From positions 1 through 51,079 of the forward strand of contig JASJCB010000078.1 in NCBI GenBank assembly GCA_030066195.1: a DNA stretch of 51,079 nucleotides, in the 5' to 3' direction. Positions 34,501 to 42,253 of the stretch are shown in pieces (position 1 is the stretch's first letter; each line of letters begins with the position of its first letter). Source of the DNA: Acidobacteriota bacterium (lineage in GTDB: Bacteria; Acidobacteriota; Holophagae; Acanthopleuribacterales; Acanthopleuribacteraceae). A program made the translations under genes and the position numbers. Under the pieces are notes generated by a model. The model was not told the origin of the DNA, made no database searches, and worked only from the letters and a program-made list of their open reading frames with translations.

Positions 34501-36022
34501 TCCCGGGCTTGCTCGCCACCTGGGGAATGGGTTTGGCTTCGCCGTTGAAAGGGTCGACGCGGTACAGGGCCGGGGAACCCTTCTGGTAAGCCAGCCACAG
34601 ATAACCCTGTTGGTAGACCATGAAGGCCGGCACCCTGGCGTTGCCGTTCGGGTCCTTCGCGGGTTTTACCCATCTCTTGGCCTGTTCTTTACGTTTATTG
34701 TATCTGTAGACCCCTTTATTGGTGAGGACAAACAGATCGCGGTTACCGGCCTCGGTAATGGCCAGAAACTCTTCTTTCGATCTTGCGAAAGGCGGACGAC
34801 GGGAGAGACGCCCCGCACCGGGCCCGAGGAAGACCGGGACAAAACCCTCTTCGCCGCGCTCCTGGTAGCACAACCCGCTTTTGGTGACCACCCAGAGGAT
34901 GCCGTCGCGATCCATCAGGAAACCGTTGATGTCGTTGTCCGGCAGGCCGGCGCGCGGCTTGCTGAAGTCCCGGGCATGATGACTGAAGTTGGATCGACGC
35001 GGCATGATCTTGTTCAGGCCGTTGCTGGTGCCGACCCAAAGGATGCCGGAGCGGTCGAATAGAAGGCAGTTAACCTCGTCGTAGCTGATGGTATCGATGC
35101 GGTTGGCGCTGTGCCTGAAGGCGACCAGTTTACCGGTTTTGCGATTGAAGTAAACCAGGCCGGAGTTAGAGGCCATCCAAAGTCCGTTCCGCTTGTCGCG
35201 TATGGCATCATTGATAGAGAGCCCGCGCGTATCCAGGTTCCGGCCGGAAGAGAAGCGAGCGGGATAGGCTTTGCTTCTTTTGAAATCGAACTTATAAGCG
35301 CGGTTGCCGGCCAGGAATTCCAGGCCGTTGGGGCCTTGATTGATCTTCCGAATGTAGGCGTCTTCAAGGCCCGCATCCTCCAGGCTGTAGAAGATGAAAC
35401 GGTCTTCCTCGTAATCGTAAAAATACAGGCCGCCTTCGCCCCCCGCCCACAAACTGCCGTCTTTGTCCTGGAACAGGCTGGTGCAGGCTTTGCCTAAAAA
35501 GCCCCGGTCGTCTTCCCAGTGTTGGCCGTAGTGCACCAGTTCGCCGTTTTCCTCATTGAAACGGTCCACCCCGTTTTCGTGAGCCATCCACATGTTGCCA
35601 TAGGCGTCCTCGGTAACGGCATGGATTTGATTACCGCCGATCCACTCTGTATTTTCCGGGTCGTGAATGAGGTTGTTGAAGCTCTGATCGAAGGTTTTAT
35701 AGAGGTTGAGCCCTTCTTTGGTGCCTACCCAGATCCGGTTTTTGCTGTCCTGGTAAAGGGTGGTGATGACATTGTCGGACAGGCTGGAAGAATCGCCTCG
35801 AAACGCGGAGAAGAAGGCGGAATCGGTACCGTCATAGCGATAGAGACCCTGACTGGTACCCACCCAGATAAATCCATAATGGTCCTGCAACAGTGCGGTT
35901 ACGGAGATCACCGCCCCGGGCTCCAGGGTTACCCTGGAAACGGTTACATTCAATTTTTCTCCGGCTTGGACCAATGAGAACAAGGCTGTCAGCCATAACG
36001 CCAGGCAGCGGCAAACCGCCAT
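31508..36022 (-). CDS. Hybrid sensor kinase: ligand propeller, histidine kinase, receiver and SpoIIE-type phosphatase
   Basis: A 1504-residue one-protein signalling chain. A signal peptide (about 1-20) leads into two periplasmic seven-bladed propellers made of Reg_prop repeats (I/L-W-V-G-T-x-x-G-L) and a Y_Y_Y domain (about 715-780). One transmembrane helix follows (about 794-815). The cytoplasmic part has HisKA with phospho-His868 in VSHEFRTPL, a HATPase with DTGVGIP and GTGIGLSLVKEL, a receiver with Asp1186 in VISDVMMP, and a C-terminal SpoIIE/PP2C-like serine phosphatase (about 1275-1504; GGDYFDF, IGDVSGKG, LYTDGISE, DDMT). Usually such kinases end in an AraC HTH; the phosphatase output instead suggests control of an anti-sigma/anti-anti-sigma switch. 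I chose ATG 36022 (GGGGG 6 nt upstream) over TTG 36040, which lacks a ribosome site. Confidence 0.9.
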   Translation of the reverse strand: MAVCRCLALWLTALFSLVQAGEKLNVTVSRVTLEPGAVISVTALLQDHYGFIWVGTSQGLYRYDGTDSAFFSAFRGDSSSLSDNVITTLYQDSKNRIWVGTKEGLNLYKTFDQSFNNLIHDPENTEWIGGNQIHAVTEDAYGNMWMAHENGVDRFNEENGELVHYGQHWEDDRGFLGKACTSLFQDKDGSLWAGGEGGLYFYDYEEDRFIFYSLEDAGLEDAYIRKINQGPNGLEFLAGNRAYKFDFKRSKAYPARFSSGRNLDTRGLSINDAIRDKRNGLWMASNSGLVYFNRKTGKLVAFRHSANRIDTISYDEVNCLLFDRSGILWVGTSNGLNKIMPRRSNFSHHARDFSKPRAGLPDNDINGFLMDRDGILWVVTKSGLCYQERGEEGFVPVFLGPGAGRLSRRPPFARSKEEFLAITEAGNRDLFVLTNKGVYRYNKRKEQAKRWVKPAKDPNGNARVPAFMVYQQGYLWLAYQKGSPALYRVDPFNGEAKPIPQVASKPGSGKIGRITAMAADKEGYLWFGSPNTLSKLDPATGSYLRFPLVDEDESKEFELNITSLYQDKDGRIWYGTQWGLGVLLDEKERETKHFFRSDGLPENDIYGIAGDRFGHLWISHRKGITRFNPREGASVTYDMADGLNNKLKPGLVYQDRSGEIFFGGWNGFNRFNPDRFVVNETPPKVIFSKFESNNSESVSRTPLWEYDSLKLGPKDRKVKFTAAALDYTYPRKNLYSFKLAGRPWTTPSTDRYFMIEGLGEGTWKLKVKGANSDGVWSEKPAEVTITVKGPIWRSRMALILYAILIPTVLFIGYRLKMRKLHRRQAELETLVSQRTYSLLQEKEKTEIQARKLMEMDRLKTEFFSNVSHEFRTPLTLIIGPLESRVAEAARDGDETERRRHEVMLRNARRLLRLINQLLDISKLEAGKMRLKARPGDPAGFARPIIAAFRSLADKKELSLEMVDETGGAILYFDPEKLEKILFNLISNAFQFTPAGGKITLLLSREQENGSEWIRISVSDTGVGIPEADLPFIFDRFRQADGSTTRESEGTGIGLSLVKELVELHDGQVSIESVEGKGTKVGFKLPMGKAHLQPEQITERPLEEQVVIPESRARVEMAALETADHAGSPEDLTQGLGETILVVDDHPDVRTYIRQHFSDQYRVVEAVDGRHGLEMAEKHRPDLVISDVMMPNLDGYGMCRRLKAHREMCHVPVILLTARASDDMKVEGLEIGADDYLSKPFNIRELQVRVRNLLAIRGQERSLRKSLEMAHRAQVAMLPTEVPRISGLDIATFSQPAREVGGDYFDFVPHTDKKLGVVIGDVSGKGMPAALYMTMTKGLIQAVQGKDVSPKEALTYINGQFHRASDAHSFISLLYVVIDPDQRGLVYCSAGHTPMVYRNGGKTELLRSRGMAVGLDDGRLFNEIVENHHVGFMPGDVFVLYTDGISEGMNEDREVFGEQRLVDLVSRNGHLAASDLLTSIRHEYQLFVGNEEQFDDMTAVVIKVR

Positions 36023-36093
36023 GAAGAGCCCCCTTATCAAAAATGCACACCCCGCATGTTTCAGCCGATCCGACCTGTGTTCTACCGACAGGG

Positions 36094-36122
36094 ATTGTAA
36101 ACCCTTCCATAACGTACGTCAT
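36094..36122 (-). promoter_or_regulatory. Candidate promoter of the hybrid kinase gene
   Basis: On the minus strand, ATGACG (36122-36117), a 17-bp spacer, TACAAT (36099-36094). Start near 36087, leader about 65 nt. The -35 box matches 4 of 6 bases. Confidence 0.4.
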
Positions 36123-36199
36123 AAAAATAAAAGCGTTTCGACCGGTCGATGAATTGGCGGCATCATCCGAGAATTTTCACCGACCGGTTGACGAGCACA

Positions 36200-36682
36200 T
36201 CAGGGTTTGAAGCGAAAGTGCTGAAGGTGCGCCTTACCGTCGACCAGAACCACCAGGAACAGGTTGTCGTAATCACTGTCGCCGATAGTCAACGGGGGAC
36301 CGCCCAGTGCCTGGATGATCGCGGGCACCGTGTTGGAATGACCCGCCGCAATGATCGTTTTACCGGGCATGCCGCGCACCATTTCCGCAAAACCCTTGCT
36401 GTCGCGGGCGTCGTGTTGTTGGATTTTGAGGCCGGTTGCCTTGGACAAAGGCGCCACCGTTTGTTGCGTTCGTTTGAACTGGGTGGCGTAGACGGCATCG
36501 AAGGAAACCTTTTCCAGAAAGGCGGCCAGCGCCTCGGACCGTCGAAGGCCCGCTTGGGAAAGGTCCGGGTCGCGTGACTCGTCTACCTTTTCGGCATGGC
36601 GAACCAGGTAAACCATGGTGGGCTCGCCCGCAATCAGAAAGACCGGCCCTATGAGACCGGCCAAAATTAAGAGTATTCGCAA
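36200..36682 (-). CDS. Exported histidine phosphatase (SixA/phosphoglycerate-mutase branch)
   Basis: A 160-residue protein with an N-terminal signal peptide or anchor (RILLILAGLIGPVFLIAG) and the RHG signature VYLVRHAEK, in which the His is phosphorylated during catalysis. Further family elements are L-S-x-x-G-x-x-R-(S/A)-E-A-L, ATQFKRTQQT and the second histidine in IIAAGHSNTVP. The substrate is unknown; the SixA-like size is compatible with a small phosphatase. The start is TTG 36682. The stop of the tail-collar/H1-like gene ends 1 nt upstream and that gene's last codons supply an AAGG ribosome site, so the two are translationally linked. Confidence 0.88.
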   Translation of the reverse strand: MRILLILAGLIGPVFLIAGEPTMVYLVRHAEKVDESRDPDLSQAGLRRSEALAAFLEKVSFDAVYATQFKRTQQTVAPLSKATGLKIQQHDARDSKGFAEMVRGMPGKTIIAAGHSNTVPAIIQALGGPPLTIGDSDYDNLFLVVLVDGKAHLQHFRFKP

Positions 36683-36683
36683 A

Positions 36684-37946
36684 TCAACCTTCTTTTTTGT
36701 CCGTGGGTTTCTTTTTGGCGGTCTTCTTCCGGGCCGCCGGTTTTTTAGCCGTCGTTTTCTTCGGGGCGGGCTTCTTGGCAGCAGTTTTTTTGACCGCGGG
36801 TTTCCTGGTCGTCGCCTTCTTGGCGGTCGCCTTTTTTGCCGCCGGCTTCTTGGTCGCCGGCTTCTCGGCGGACTCTACCGGTTCGTCCGTCGATACCGGC
36901 TCCGCGTCGGCTTCCCCCTCCTCGGCCTCGGCCAGGACGTCGACCTCGTTTTCATAAGATAGTTCCTTCAGTTTGTGATGGGCGTTGACTCGTTCGTTGG
37001 CTTCTTCCGCGGTTACCATGGGGCGGTCGTCGTTTTCTTCAAGAACTTCCGAGCTTTCCACCACGGCCCTGTCGCCCTTGCCTTCCTCGTGCAAATGGAT
37101 CATTTCGGCAACCGTACGCTCCAGGCGCTCCGGGTCAATCTCATCCTCATGCGGATAACGGAAGTTGGGATCGACCGGGCGAGTGGCGCAATCGCCGCCG
37201 TCGAATTCGGTTTCGGCCTCCACCTCGGAGCGGGTCACCGCGTCGGTCATGACCTGGGCCTGCATCTTCAGCCATTCCTGGTCCATATCTTCCACGCGCT
37301 CATGGCGGAACAGGGGATCTTCGCCGCGTCCGTAGGCGTCGACCATATTCTGAACCTGGCGCTCCAACCACTCGGGGTCCAACTGATCCGCCTGTTGGTG
37401 CAGGTTTTGGGGGTTGATGTCCTGTTGGTTGGCGTTTTGCATGGCGCGCGCCTGGTTTTCCACCCATTCCGGGTCAAGCTCGTCCATATGCTGATGGCGG
37501 AACAGCGGGTCTTCGCCGCGTGCGTAGGCGTCCATCATGCACAGGGTCTGGCCGTTCATGGCCTCCTCATCGAGCCGGTTGGAGTGCCGCCCGCTGCCGA
37601 AGGGATTGAGGCCCGCTTCGTAGGCGGTCTTGAATGAGGATACCTGCAAATCGATGGTTTCTGTGATGTCACCGGCCGCCTGCCACTCCGAGGGCGGGCA
37701 GCCCCGCATCGGAAAATAACCGTCGGCACAAATGCGAAAATCGGTGCCGTCGTTGATTTTGGGCACGGCAAAGGTTTCGACCCCGTCGCCGCCGTAACGT
37801 GCGCCGATTGCGGCAAACAGCGCCGGATATAAGTTGATGGGATGGGTTTTGCCGTCACAAGGCAACCAGTTTTCCAAATCCGCCCCGTTATCGGGCTGGA
37901 TATTTCCGACAATACCTAGAATTACACCGGTCTGAACAGATTCCAT
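36684..37946 (-). CDS. Phage tail-collar-like domain fused to 32-residue repeats and a histone-H1-like tail
   Basis: A 420-residue protein of unusual design. Residues about 10-75 match the tail collar/microcystin-dependent-protein pattern: ILGIVGNIQP, WLPCDGKTHPINLYPALFAAIG, then YGGDGVETFAVP. From 137 follow four repeats with a 32-residue period (137-168, 169-200, 201-232, and a fourth enlarged by about 16 residues, 233-280). The shared core is M-x-D-A-Y-x-R-G-E-D-P-L-F-R-H and D-P-E-W-(L/V). An acidic linker precedes about 60 residues of Lys/Ala/Pro/Thr repeats (KKPAAKK, KKATAKK) like bacterial H1/AlgP-type DNA-binding tails. No other phage genes surround it. AAGGA precedes the ATG. Function is unknown; a nucleoid-associated or contractile-structure role is guesswork. 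Confidence 0.82.
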   Translation of the reverse strand: MESVQTGVILGIVGNIQPDNGADLENWLPCDGKTHPINLYPALFAAIGARYGGDGVETFAVPKINDGTDFRICADGYFPMRGCPPSEWQAAGDITETIDLQVSSFKTAYEAGLNPFGSGRHSNRLDEEAMNGQTLCMMDAYARGEDPLFRHQHMDELDPEWVENQARAMQNANQQDINPQNLHQQADQLDPEWLERQVQNMVDAYGRGEDPLFRHERVEDMDQEWLKMQAQVMTDAVTRSEVEAETEFDGGDCATRPVDPNFRYPHEDEIDPERLERTVAEMIHLHEEGKGDRAVVESSEVLEENDDRPMVTAEEANERVNAHHKLKELSYENEVDVLAEAEEGEADAEPVSTDEPVESAEKPATKKPAAKKATAKKATTRKPAVKKTAAKKPAPKKTTAKKPAARKKTAKKKPTDKKEG

Positions 37947-38184
37947 TCCTTACCCCCTGAGTGGTTTGCAACCATCGGATCGCATTCGGGTGTGGCCGTC
38001 ATCATGTGGTTCCCAAGTATACAACAGAATTCCTTATCGATTGCTCTTTTGCTTTCCTTAAAGCTGACGATTGAATTAAACGGACACGTGCTCTTTGTTT
38101 TACGTCAGCCGGAACCGTCTGGAACCCCATTTATCATCGCTCTCGCACCCGTCCTCACTTTGAACACCCATCGAGGAGGCATCC

Positions 38185-39627
38185 ATGCAAATTGGTCTAA
38201 AACTACTCAACGAACTCGAAACAGAAGATATCAATTGGATTATGGAAAACGCCAACGAACAGCAGGTGATTGCCAACACCCGGCTGATTGAAGAAGGCGG
38301 CTTTCCCGACTCTCTCTACTTTGTGCTGGAGGGCATGGTCGGTGTATTCGTATCTTCCCTGGAGCACAAACTAATAACCAGCTTGGGCCCCGGCGAGGTT
38401 TTCGGTGAAATGTCCTTCCTTGCCGATGTACCCGCCTCCGCTACGGTTCAAGCCGTGGAAAACTCCCTTTTGTTGGCCATGCCGCACCGAGAGCTCAAGT
38501 CCCGAATGGAATTGCATCCCGATTTTGCCGCCCGTCTGTATCGGGCGCTCGCCTTGATGGCGCATGACCGCATGCGCAATAATGTGGACACCATGGGCCG
38601 TATCTGGTCGCAGAAGGCCGCCGCTGAGGATCACGATAACCAGACCTGGGCCTTTGTCGAGAATCAGATGCAGAAGTTCAAGGCCCTTATGCAGGAAGCG
38701 GATCGCGAGGCCCTGAAGAACGACAACATCGTGCCCGACGAACTGGCCGAGCAGATTGTCAGCGGTTTTCGCGAGTTCTCCGTTTTCATGAATGAGAAGC
38801 TGGGCGATGAGTCCGAGGAAAACCCCTATATCAAAGATGAGTTGGGCGCCCGCATTCAGCGCGAGATGCTGCCCTACATTCTACTCAGCGGCATCGCCGA
38901 GCGCATCTACGCCAAACCGCGCGGTTACGCCGGCGATTTCATGACCATCGAATTGCTCTACGAAAACGATCCCAAGGGCACCAGCCGGCTGGGCCCGCTG
39001 CTGGATCGCTGTTTCCTGAAAGAGCCCGCGGCCATAGCCGTACGCAACAGGCGCGGACTGCTAAAGGAAGAAATCAAGAAGGTATTGGAAAAAAGTCAGG
39101 GCACCGTGCGCGTGACCAGTCTGGCCTCGGGTCCGGCCGCGGAATTGTTCGATGTCTTCGAGCAGTTGGAGGACACCACTCGTCTGAAGACCACTCTTGT
39201 GGACATCGATCTGCAAGCCCTTGCTTTTGTGGGCGACAAGCGCGATAAGTTGAGGTTGACGCGCCAGATGGAGATGTTCAACGGCAACCTGGTCTACCTG
39301 GCCACCGGTCGACAGAAGATGGACACCCGGCCTCAGGATCTGGTCTACAGCATCGGCCTGATCGATTACTTCAGCGACAAGTTCGTGATTATGTTGCTGA
39401 ACTATGTCCACGATCTGCTGAAACCGGGCGGCAAGGTGATTTTGGGTAACTTCCATCCACGAAATACCTCCAAGGCGCTCATGGACCACGTTATCGACTG
39501 GAAGCTGATTCACCGCACCGAGGAAGACATGAACCGTCTGTTCGAATCGTCCACCTTCGGCAAACCCTGCACCGAAATCCGATACGAGGAACAGGGCGTC
39601 AACCTGTTCGCGTCCTGCGTCAAGTAA
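38185..39627 (+). CDS. Cyclic-nucleotide-binding domain fused to a SAM methyltransferase-like domain
   Basis: A 480-residue cytoplasmic protein. Residues about 10-125 form a Crp-type cNMP-binding beta barrel (LYFVLEGMVGVFV, then GPGEVFGEMSFLADVPASATV, which covers the phosphate-binding cassette). A helical region (about 130-250) links to a Rossmann-type methyltransferase-like domain (about 290-480: VTSLASGPAAELFDVFE as motif I region, TTLVDIDLQAL as the acidic strand-2 end, LLKPGGKVILGNFHP as the strand-5/6 area). There is no HTH, so it is not a Crp-type regulator. The likely idea is a methyltransferase switched by cNMP, target unknown. GAGGAGG lies 6-7 nt before ATG 38185. Confidence 0.85.
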   Translation: MQIGLKLLNELETEDINWIMENANEQQVIANTRLIEEGGFPDSLYFVLEGMVGVFVSSLEHKLITSLGPGEVFGEMSFLADVPASATVQAVENSLLLAMPHRELKSRMELHPDFAARLYRALALMAHDRMRNNVDTMGRIWSQKAAAEDHDNQTWAFVENQMQKFKALMQEADREALKNDNIVPDELAEQIVSGFREFSVFMNEKLGDESEENPYIKDELGARIQREMLPYILLSGIAERIYAKPRGYAGDFMTIELLYENDPKGTSRLGPLLDRCFLKEPAAIAVRNRRGLLKEEIKKVLEKSQGTVRVTSLASGPAAELFDVFEQLEDTTRLKTTLVDIDLQALAFVGDKRDKLRLTRQMEMFNGNLVYLATGRQKMDTRPQDLVYSIGLIDYFSDKFVIMLLNYVHDLLKPGGKVILGNFHPRNTSKALMDHVIDWKLIHRTEEDMNRLFESSTFGKPCTEIRYEEQGVNLFASCVK

Positions 39628-39642
39628 GTTACGACACGCGAG

Positions 39643-39665
39643 AGGGGGAAGCCCGGCTTCCTCCT
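39643..39665. terminator. Hairpin between convergent genes
   Basis: AGGGGGAAG (39643-39651) pairs with CTTCCTCCT (39657-39665), one G-U pair, loop of five. It sits 16 nt after one stop and 8 nt before the end of the convergent gene. No long T-run. Confidence 0.4.
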
Positions 39666-39672
39666 TGCCTCC

Positions 39673-41748
39673 TCAGTGCCCTGTTTTGGCCCGCAGTTGC
39701 CGGTTGGCGGCATCGAGATCGAAACGCTCGGGATCGAAATCGGGACCGGTTCGGCTGCGCACATCGGCAAAGTCCGGGTGGCGTGGATCAGCCAATACCT
39801 TGAGCATTTTACGGTAAGCAGGAACACCGCCGATCCCCTCGGGCGGCCGACTGCCGGAACCTTCCAAACAGCGAGGATAACGACCGTCCTCACCCGCGTT
39901 CGATATGGTCTCTACAAGAATTTCATGACGCCAGGAGTTGGCAAAATCGTATTCGTAAACCATGCGCTCGCCGAGGTTTTTGAAAATGTGGCCGATCATC
40001 AATTCCGACTCATCGTGAACCGGTGCGCCGTCTTCTTCTATATCGGTAATATCGCTTTCGTCCCGATCACCCACCAGCATGCCCTCCTTTTGGAAGATGT
40101 GGAGGCGACCGGGCGCCCAGTCCATCACGGCCAGGATGATCTGGTGTAACTCGGCCAGGGTGGTGTCTCCACGAACTAAAAGGCGGCGCCACACGGGAGG
40201 CGATACATCCTCCAGGCTGATCTTGAGTTGGTAGATGCGAGAGTCCTGGTTCGCGCCTCCCTGGATGACCCGGAACAGAGGCCGGCTCTGCTTACCGGGT
40301 TGAGGCCGCAGAACTTCCATGGAGGCGCGTATCCGGGCGCCGATCTGTTCGACACCGGCGCGAACCGAGTCGATCTCTTCCCTGGTCGGCCCTTCATGAT
40401 TCAGTGAGATGATCATTTCAGTAAGCACGGCCATCATGCCGGACAATTCAACGAATTCCTTTTTGGGCAGTTCTGACAAGCTGACCTGCGCCTGATCCAT
40501 GTCGCGCATCCAGTTCAAGACGTTGTCAAGAATGCTTAGGCCCTCAGCCCGGACCTTGCCCGCGCGTTGATCGACAAAGCGGTTGTAGTTTTCGCGGATG
40601 CCCTGCCACAACACCTGGACGAAGTCGTCAAAGGCTTCCTCTTGCTCTTCGTTGTAGAAGGAGACCTCGGGTCGCCCGGCCATGCATCGGGCCATGACGT
40701 TTTCCAGACTCTTACCGCCGTGGAACAGTTCGTCGCGCATGTATGCTTCCAACTCGTCCTGGCCGAAGGCCAGACCAAGATCGGCCAGAATGTCGTCGAT
40801 ACTGCCGGAGGCGCCTTGTGCCTCGCCGCGACTCAAGTCGGCATATTCCAGAAGGGCTTCCTCGGGCGACTCGCCGCGAAACCAGAAGATGGGTTCACCA
40901 CCCAGGCGGGTCAGGGTTATTTCCTGGAGATGGCGAAGGAATCCGCCGATATGGATCTGGGGCGAACGCAGTAGGACGGGATCGCCCAGGAACAGGGCCA
41001 GGCTCAATTGCTCATGTATGTCGGTAGCGGGACCCAGCACATCGAAGACAAATTCGAGCAGGGTCTCTTCCAGGGCGCCGCACCAGTCGCTCAACCTGCG
41101 CCGGTTAGAGCGCGGCTTCGGTCTGTGTTCCAATCGGAAGCGGCCGTTCTTCCAATCCAGAACGGTCATCAGCAGGGTATCGCCCTCACGGAAACCGACT
41201 TCCTTGTACCAGGCGGCCATATCCAAAACGCGTACGGAAAGCGGCCGCAACATACCGTCCGGTTTCTCCAACACCCGACCGTTGTTCCGAGAATCGGAAA
41301 ACAGGTAATCGAAAAGCGTATTGGTGTTGAACAGAGAGAAATAGATTTCCAATTCGCGCAGGCTGCGGGAGATGCGTTTTCGAGCCAGGCGTTTCCCGCC
41401 CGGAATTTCGAAACTGCAATCCGCCGGGTGGATGAGCCGGGAGGCGAAAGGAATCAGGCGGTGACCGGGAATCAGGTAACCGTTATACATTTCCTCATTA
41501 GTGGGGGCGATCAGGAACTTCTTGCCCTTGAAGAAGTTGGCGCGAGGAATGTATTGCTTGTTCTGGAAATCGAAAAAGACCCAGGGGTCATTTACCAGTG
41601 TCTCTTCGACAGCCTCTTCCAGGTTGGGAGCGGGTTCCTTGAGACGCGCGCCGACCGAGCGCGCTGCCGTTTTCAGCGTGAACGGCCGGTCTCTACTTTC
41701 AGTAAAACTAAGAACGGCTTCGTCGATCGGTGATTTGTAGTTTCTCAT
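39673..41748 (-). CDS. Large protein ending in a pRiA4b ORF-3-like domain
   Basis: A 691-residue cytoplasmic protein. The C-terminal about 190 residues (from about 500) match the plasmid pRiA4b ORF-3 family: YQLKISLEDVSPPVWRRLLV, T-L-A-E-L-H-Q-I-I, W-x-x-x-H-L-H-I-F, the acidic stretch, and W-R-H-E-I near the Cys-Leu-E-G-S-G-x-R-P-P-E segment. The function of this domain is unknown, though it is common near mobile elements. The N-terminal 500 residues are unrecognised, mostly helical, and include an acidic central part. The start is ATG 41748: a TTGACA-N17-TTTACT promoter sits at 41807-41779, so the upstream frame ATG at 41820 would lie outside the transcript. The ribosome site (GGGA) is weak. 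Confidence 0.8.
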   Translation of the reverse strand: MRNYKSPIDEAVLSFTESRDRPFTLKTAARSVGARLKEPAPNLEEAVEETLVNDPWVFFDFQNKQYIPRANFFKGKKFLIAPTNEEMYNGYLIPGHRLIPFASRLIHPADCSFEIPGGKRLARKRISRSLRELEIYFSLFNTNTLFDYLFSDSRNNGRVLEKPDGMLRPLSVRVLDMAAWYKEVGFREGDTLLMTVLDWKNGRFRLEHRPKPRSNRRRLSDWCGALEETLLEFVFDVLGPATDIHEQLSLALFLGDPVLLRSPQIHIGGFLRHLQEITLTRLGGEPIFWFRGESPEEALLEYADLSRGEAQGASGSIDDILADLGLAFGQDELEAYMRDELFHGGKSLENVMARCMAGRPEVSFYNEEQEEAFDDFVQVLWQGIRENYNRFVDQRAGKVRAEGLSILDNVLNWMRDMDQAQVSLSELPKKEFVELSGMMAVLTEMIISLNHEGPTREEIDSVRAGVEQIGARIRASMEVLRPQPGKQSRPLFRVIQGGANQDSRIYQLKISLEDVSPPVWRRLLVRGDTTLAELHQIILAVMDWAPGRLHIFQKEGMLVGDRDESDITDIEEDGAPVHDESELMIGHIFKNLGERMVYEYDFANSWRHEILVETISNAGEDGRYPRCLEGSGSRPPEGIGGVPAYRKMLKVLADPRHPDFADVRSRTGPDFDPERFDLDAANRQLRAKTGH

Positions 41749-41778
41749 GATTTCCCGGCGGGCCCCCAGACTGGTATC

Positions 41779-41807
41779 AGTAAAGCCGTTCCGACCGGTC
41801 TTGTCAA
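41779..41807 (-). promoter_or_regulatory. Promoter of the pRiA4b ORF-3-like gene
   Basis: On the minus strand, TTGACA (41807-41802), a 17-bp spacer, TTTACT (41784-41779). Perfect -35, 4 of 6 at -10. Leader of about 24 nt to ATG 41748. Confidence 0.5.
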
Positions 41808-41935
41808 TCCCTGGGAACAAATTTAGGCATCAGACCGGTTTAGCAAAGTTCCCTTTTGCCGATAGCGGTTCTGGGGATAATATCCATAGGCGGCAAGGCA
41901 TGCCGGCGTTTATGCATTCATGCGGGATATTTTTG

Positions 41936-41964
41936 TTGACACCCCGATATCAGGTTCCTAAAAT
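41936..41964 (+). promoter_or_regulatory. Near-consensus promoter of a candidate small RNA
   Basis: TTGACA (41936-41941), a 17-bp spacer, TAAAAT (41959-41964): 11 of 12 consensus bases. No convincing protein start follows within 1 kb, but a strong intrinsic terminator lies about 280 nt downstream. Confidence 0.7.
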
Positions 41965-41970
41965 TAATTT

Positions 41971-42253
41971 GTTCGCACGCTTGTTAATGCATTCTATCAA
42001 TCAGTGCTGCACAATATCAGCAGGGCTCCACTATTTCGAGCTTTCATTCACGGAGCCCCCACTCGGAGGACAGCAAATAGACGGTTTCCCGGTATGTTGC
42101 CGGCCGCGGTTATCAGCCTCGTTCAGGTAATGTATCAGTGGTATGAATGATTCATCACTTCCTTGAGATCTCCCCGGTGAGACCGAGTGCGAACATCAGT
42201 CCACTTCATGCGGACCGAAAAACCAAAGGGAGCCTTGTGCTCCCGTTTTTTTT
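41971..42253 (+). ncRNA. Candidate ~280-nt small RNA
   Basis: The segment is bounded by a near-consensus sigma70 promoter (start predicted about 41971) and a textbook intrinsic terminator (42228-42253). It carries an internal stable pairing, GGGCTCC (about 42023-42029) with GGAGCCC (about 42050-42056), and no good ribosome site with ATG. An 18-codon frame at 42094-42150 has a GGAGG 24 nt upstream, too far to be convincing. It does not show the features of tmRNA, RNase P RNA or SRP RNA that I could recognise by eye. Strand and ends are inferred from the two signals. Confidence 0.45.
42228..42253 (+). terminator. Strong intrinsic terminator
   Basis: GGGAGC (42228-42233), loop CTTGT, GCTCCC (42239-42244), then G and eight T. 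The classic rho-independent form. Confidence 0.9.

Noticed and set aside
36684..37946. Prophage, suggested by the tail-collar domain
   Set aside because: No capsid, portal, terminase, integrase or other tail genes are nearby; neighbours are ordinary chromosomal genes.
41758..42130. Plus-strand frame of about 125 codons
   Set aside because: It spans a promoter on each strand and part of the candidate small RNA; no ribosome site or domain.
42094..42150. 18-residue hydrophobic peptide inside the candidate small RNA
   Set aside because: The only GGAGG is 24 nt upstream of the ATG, too far for normal initiation.
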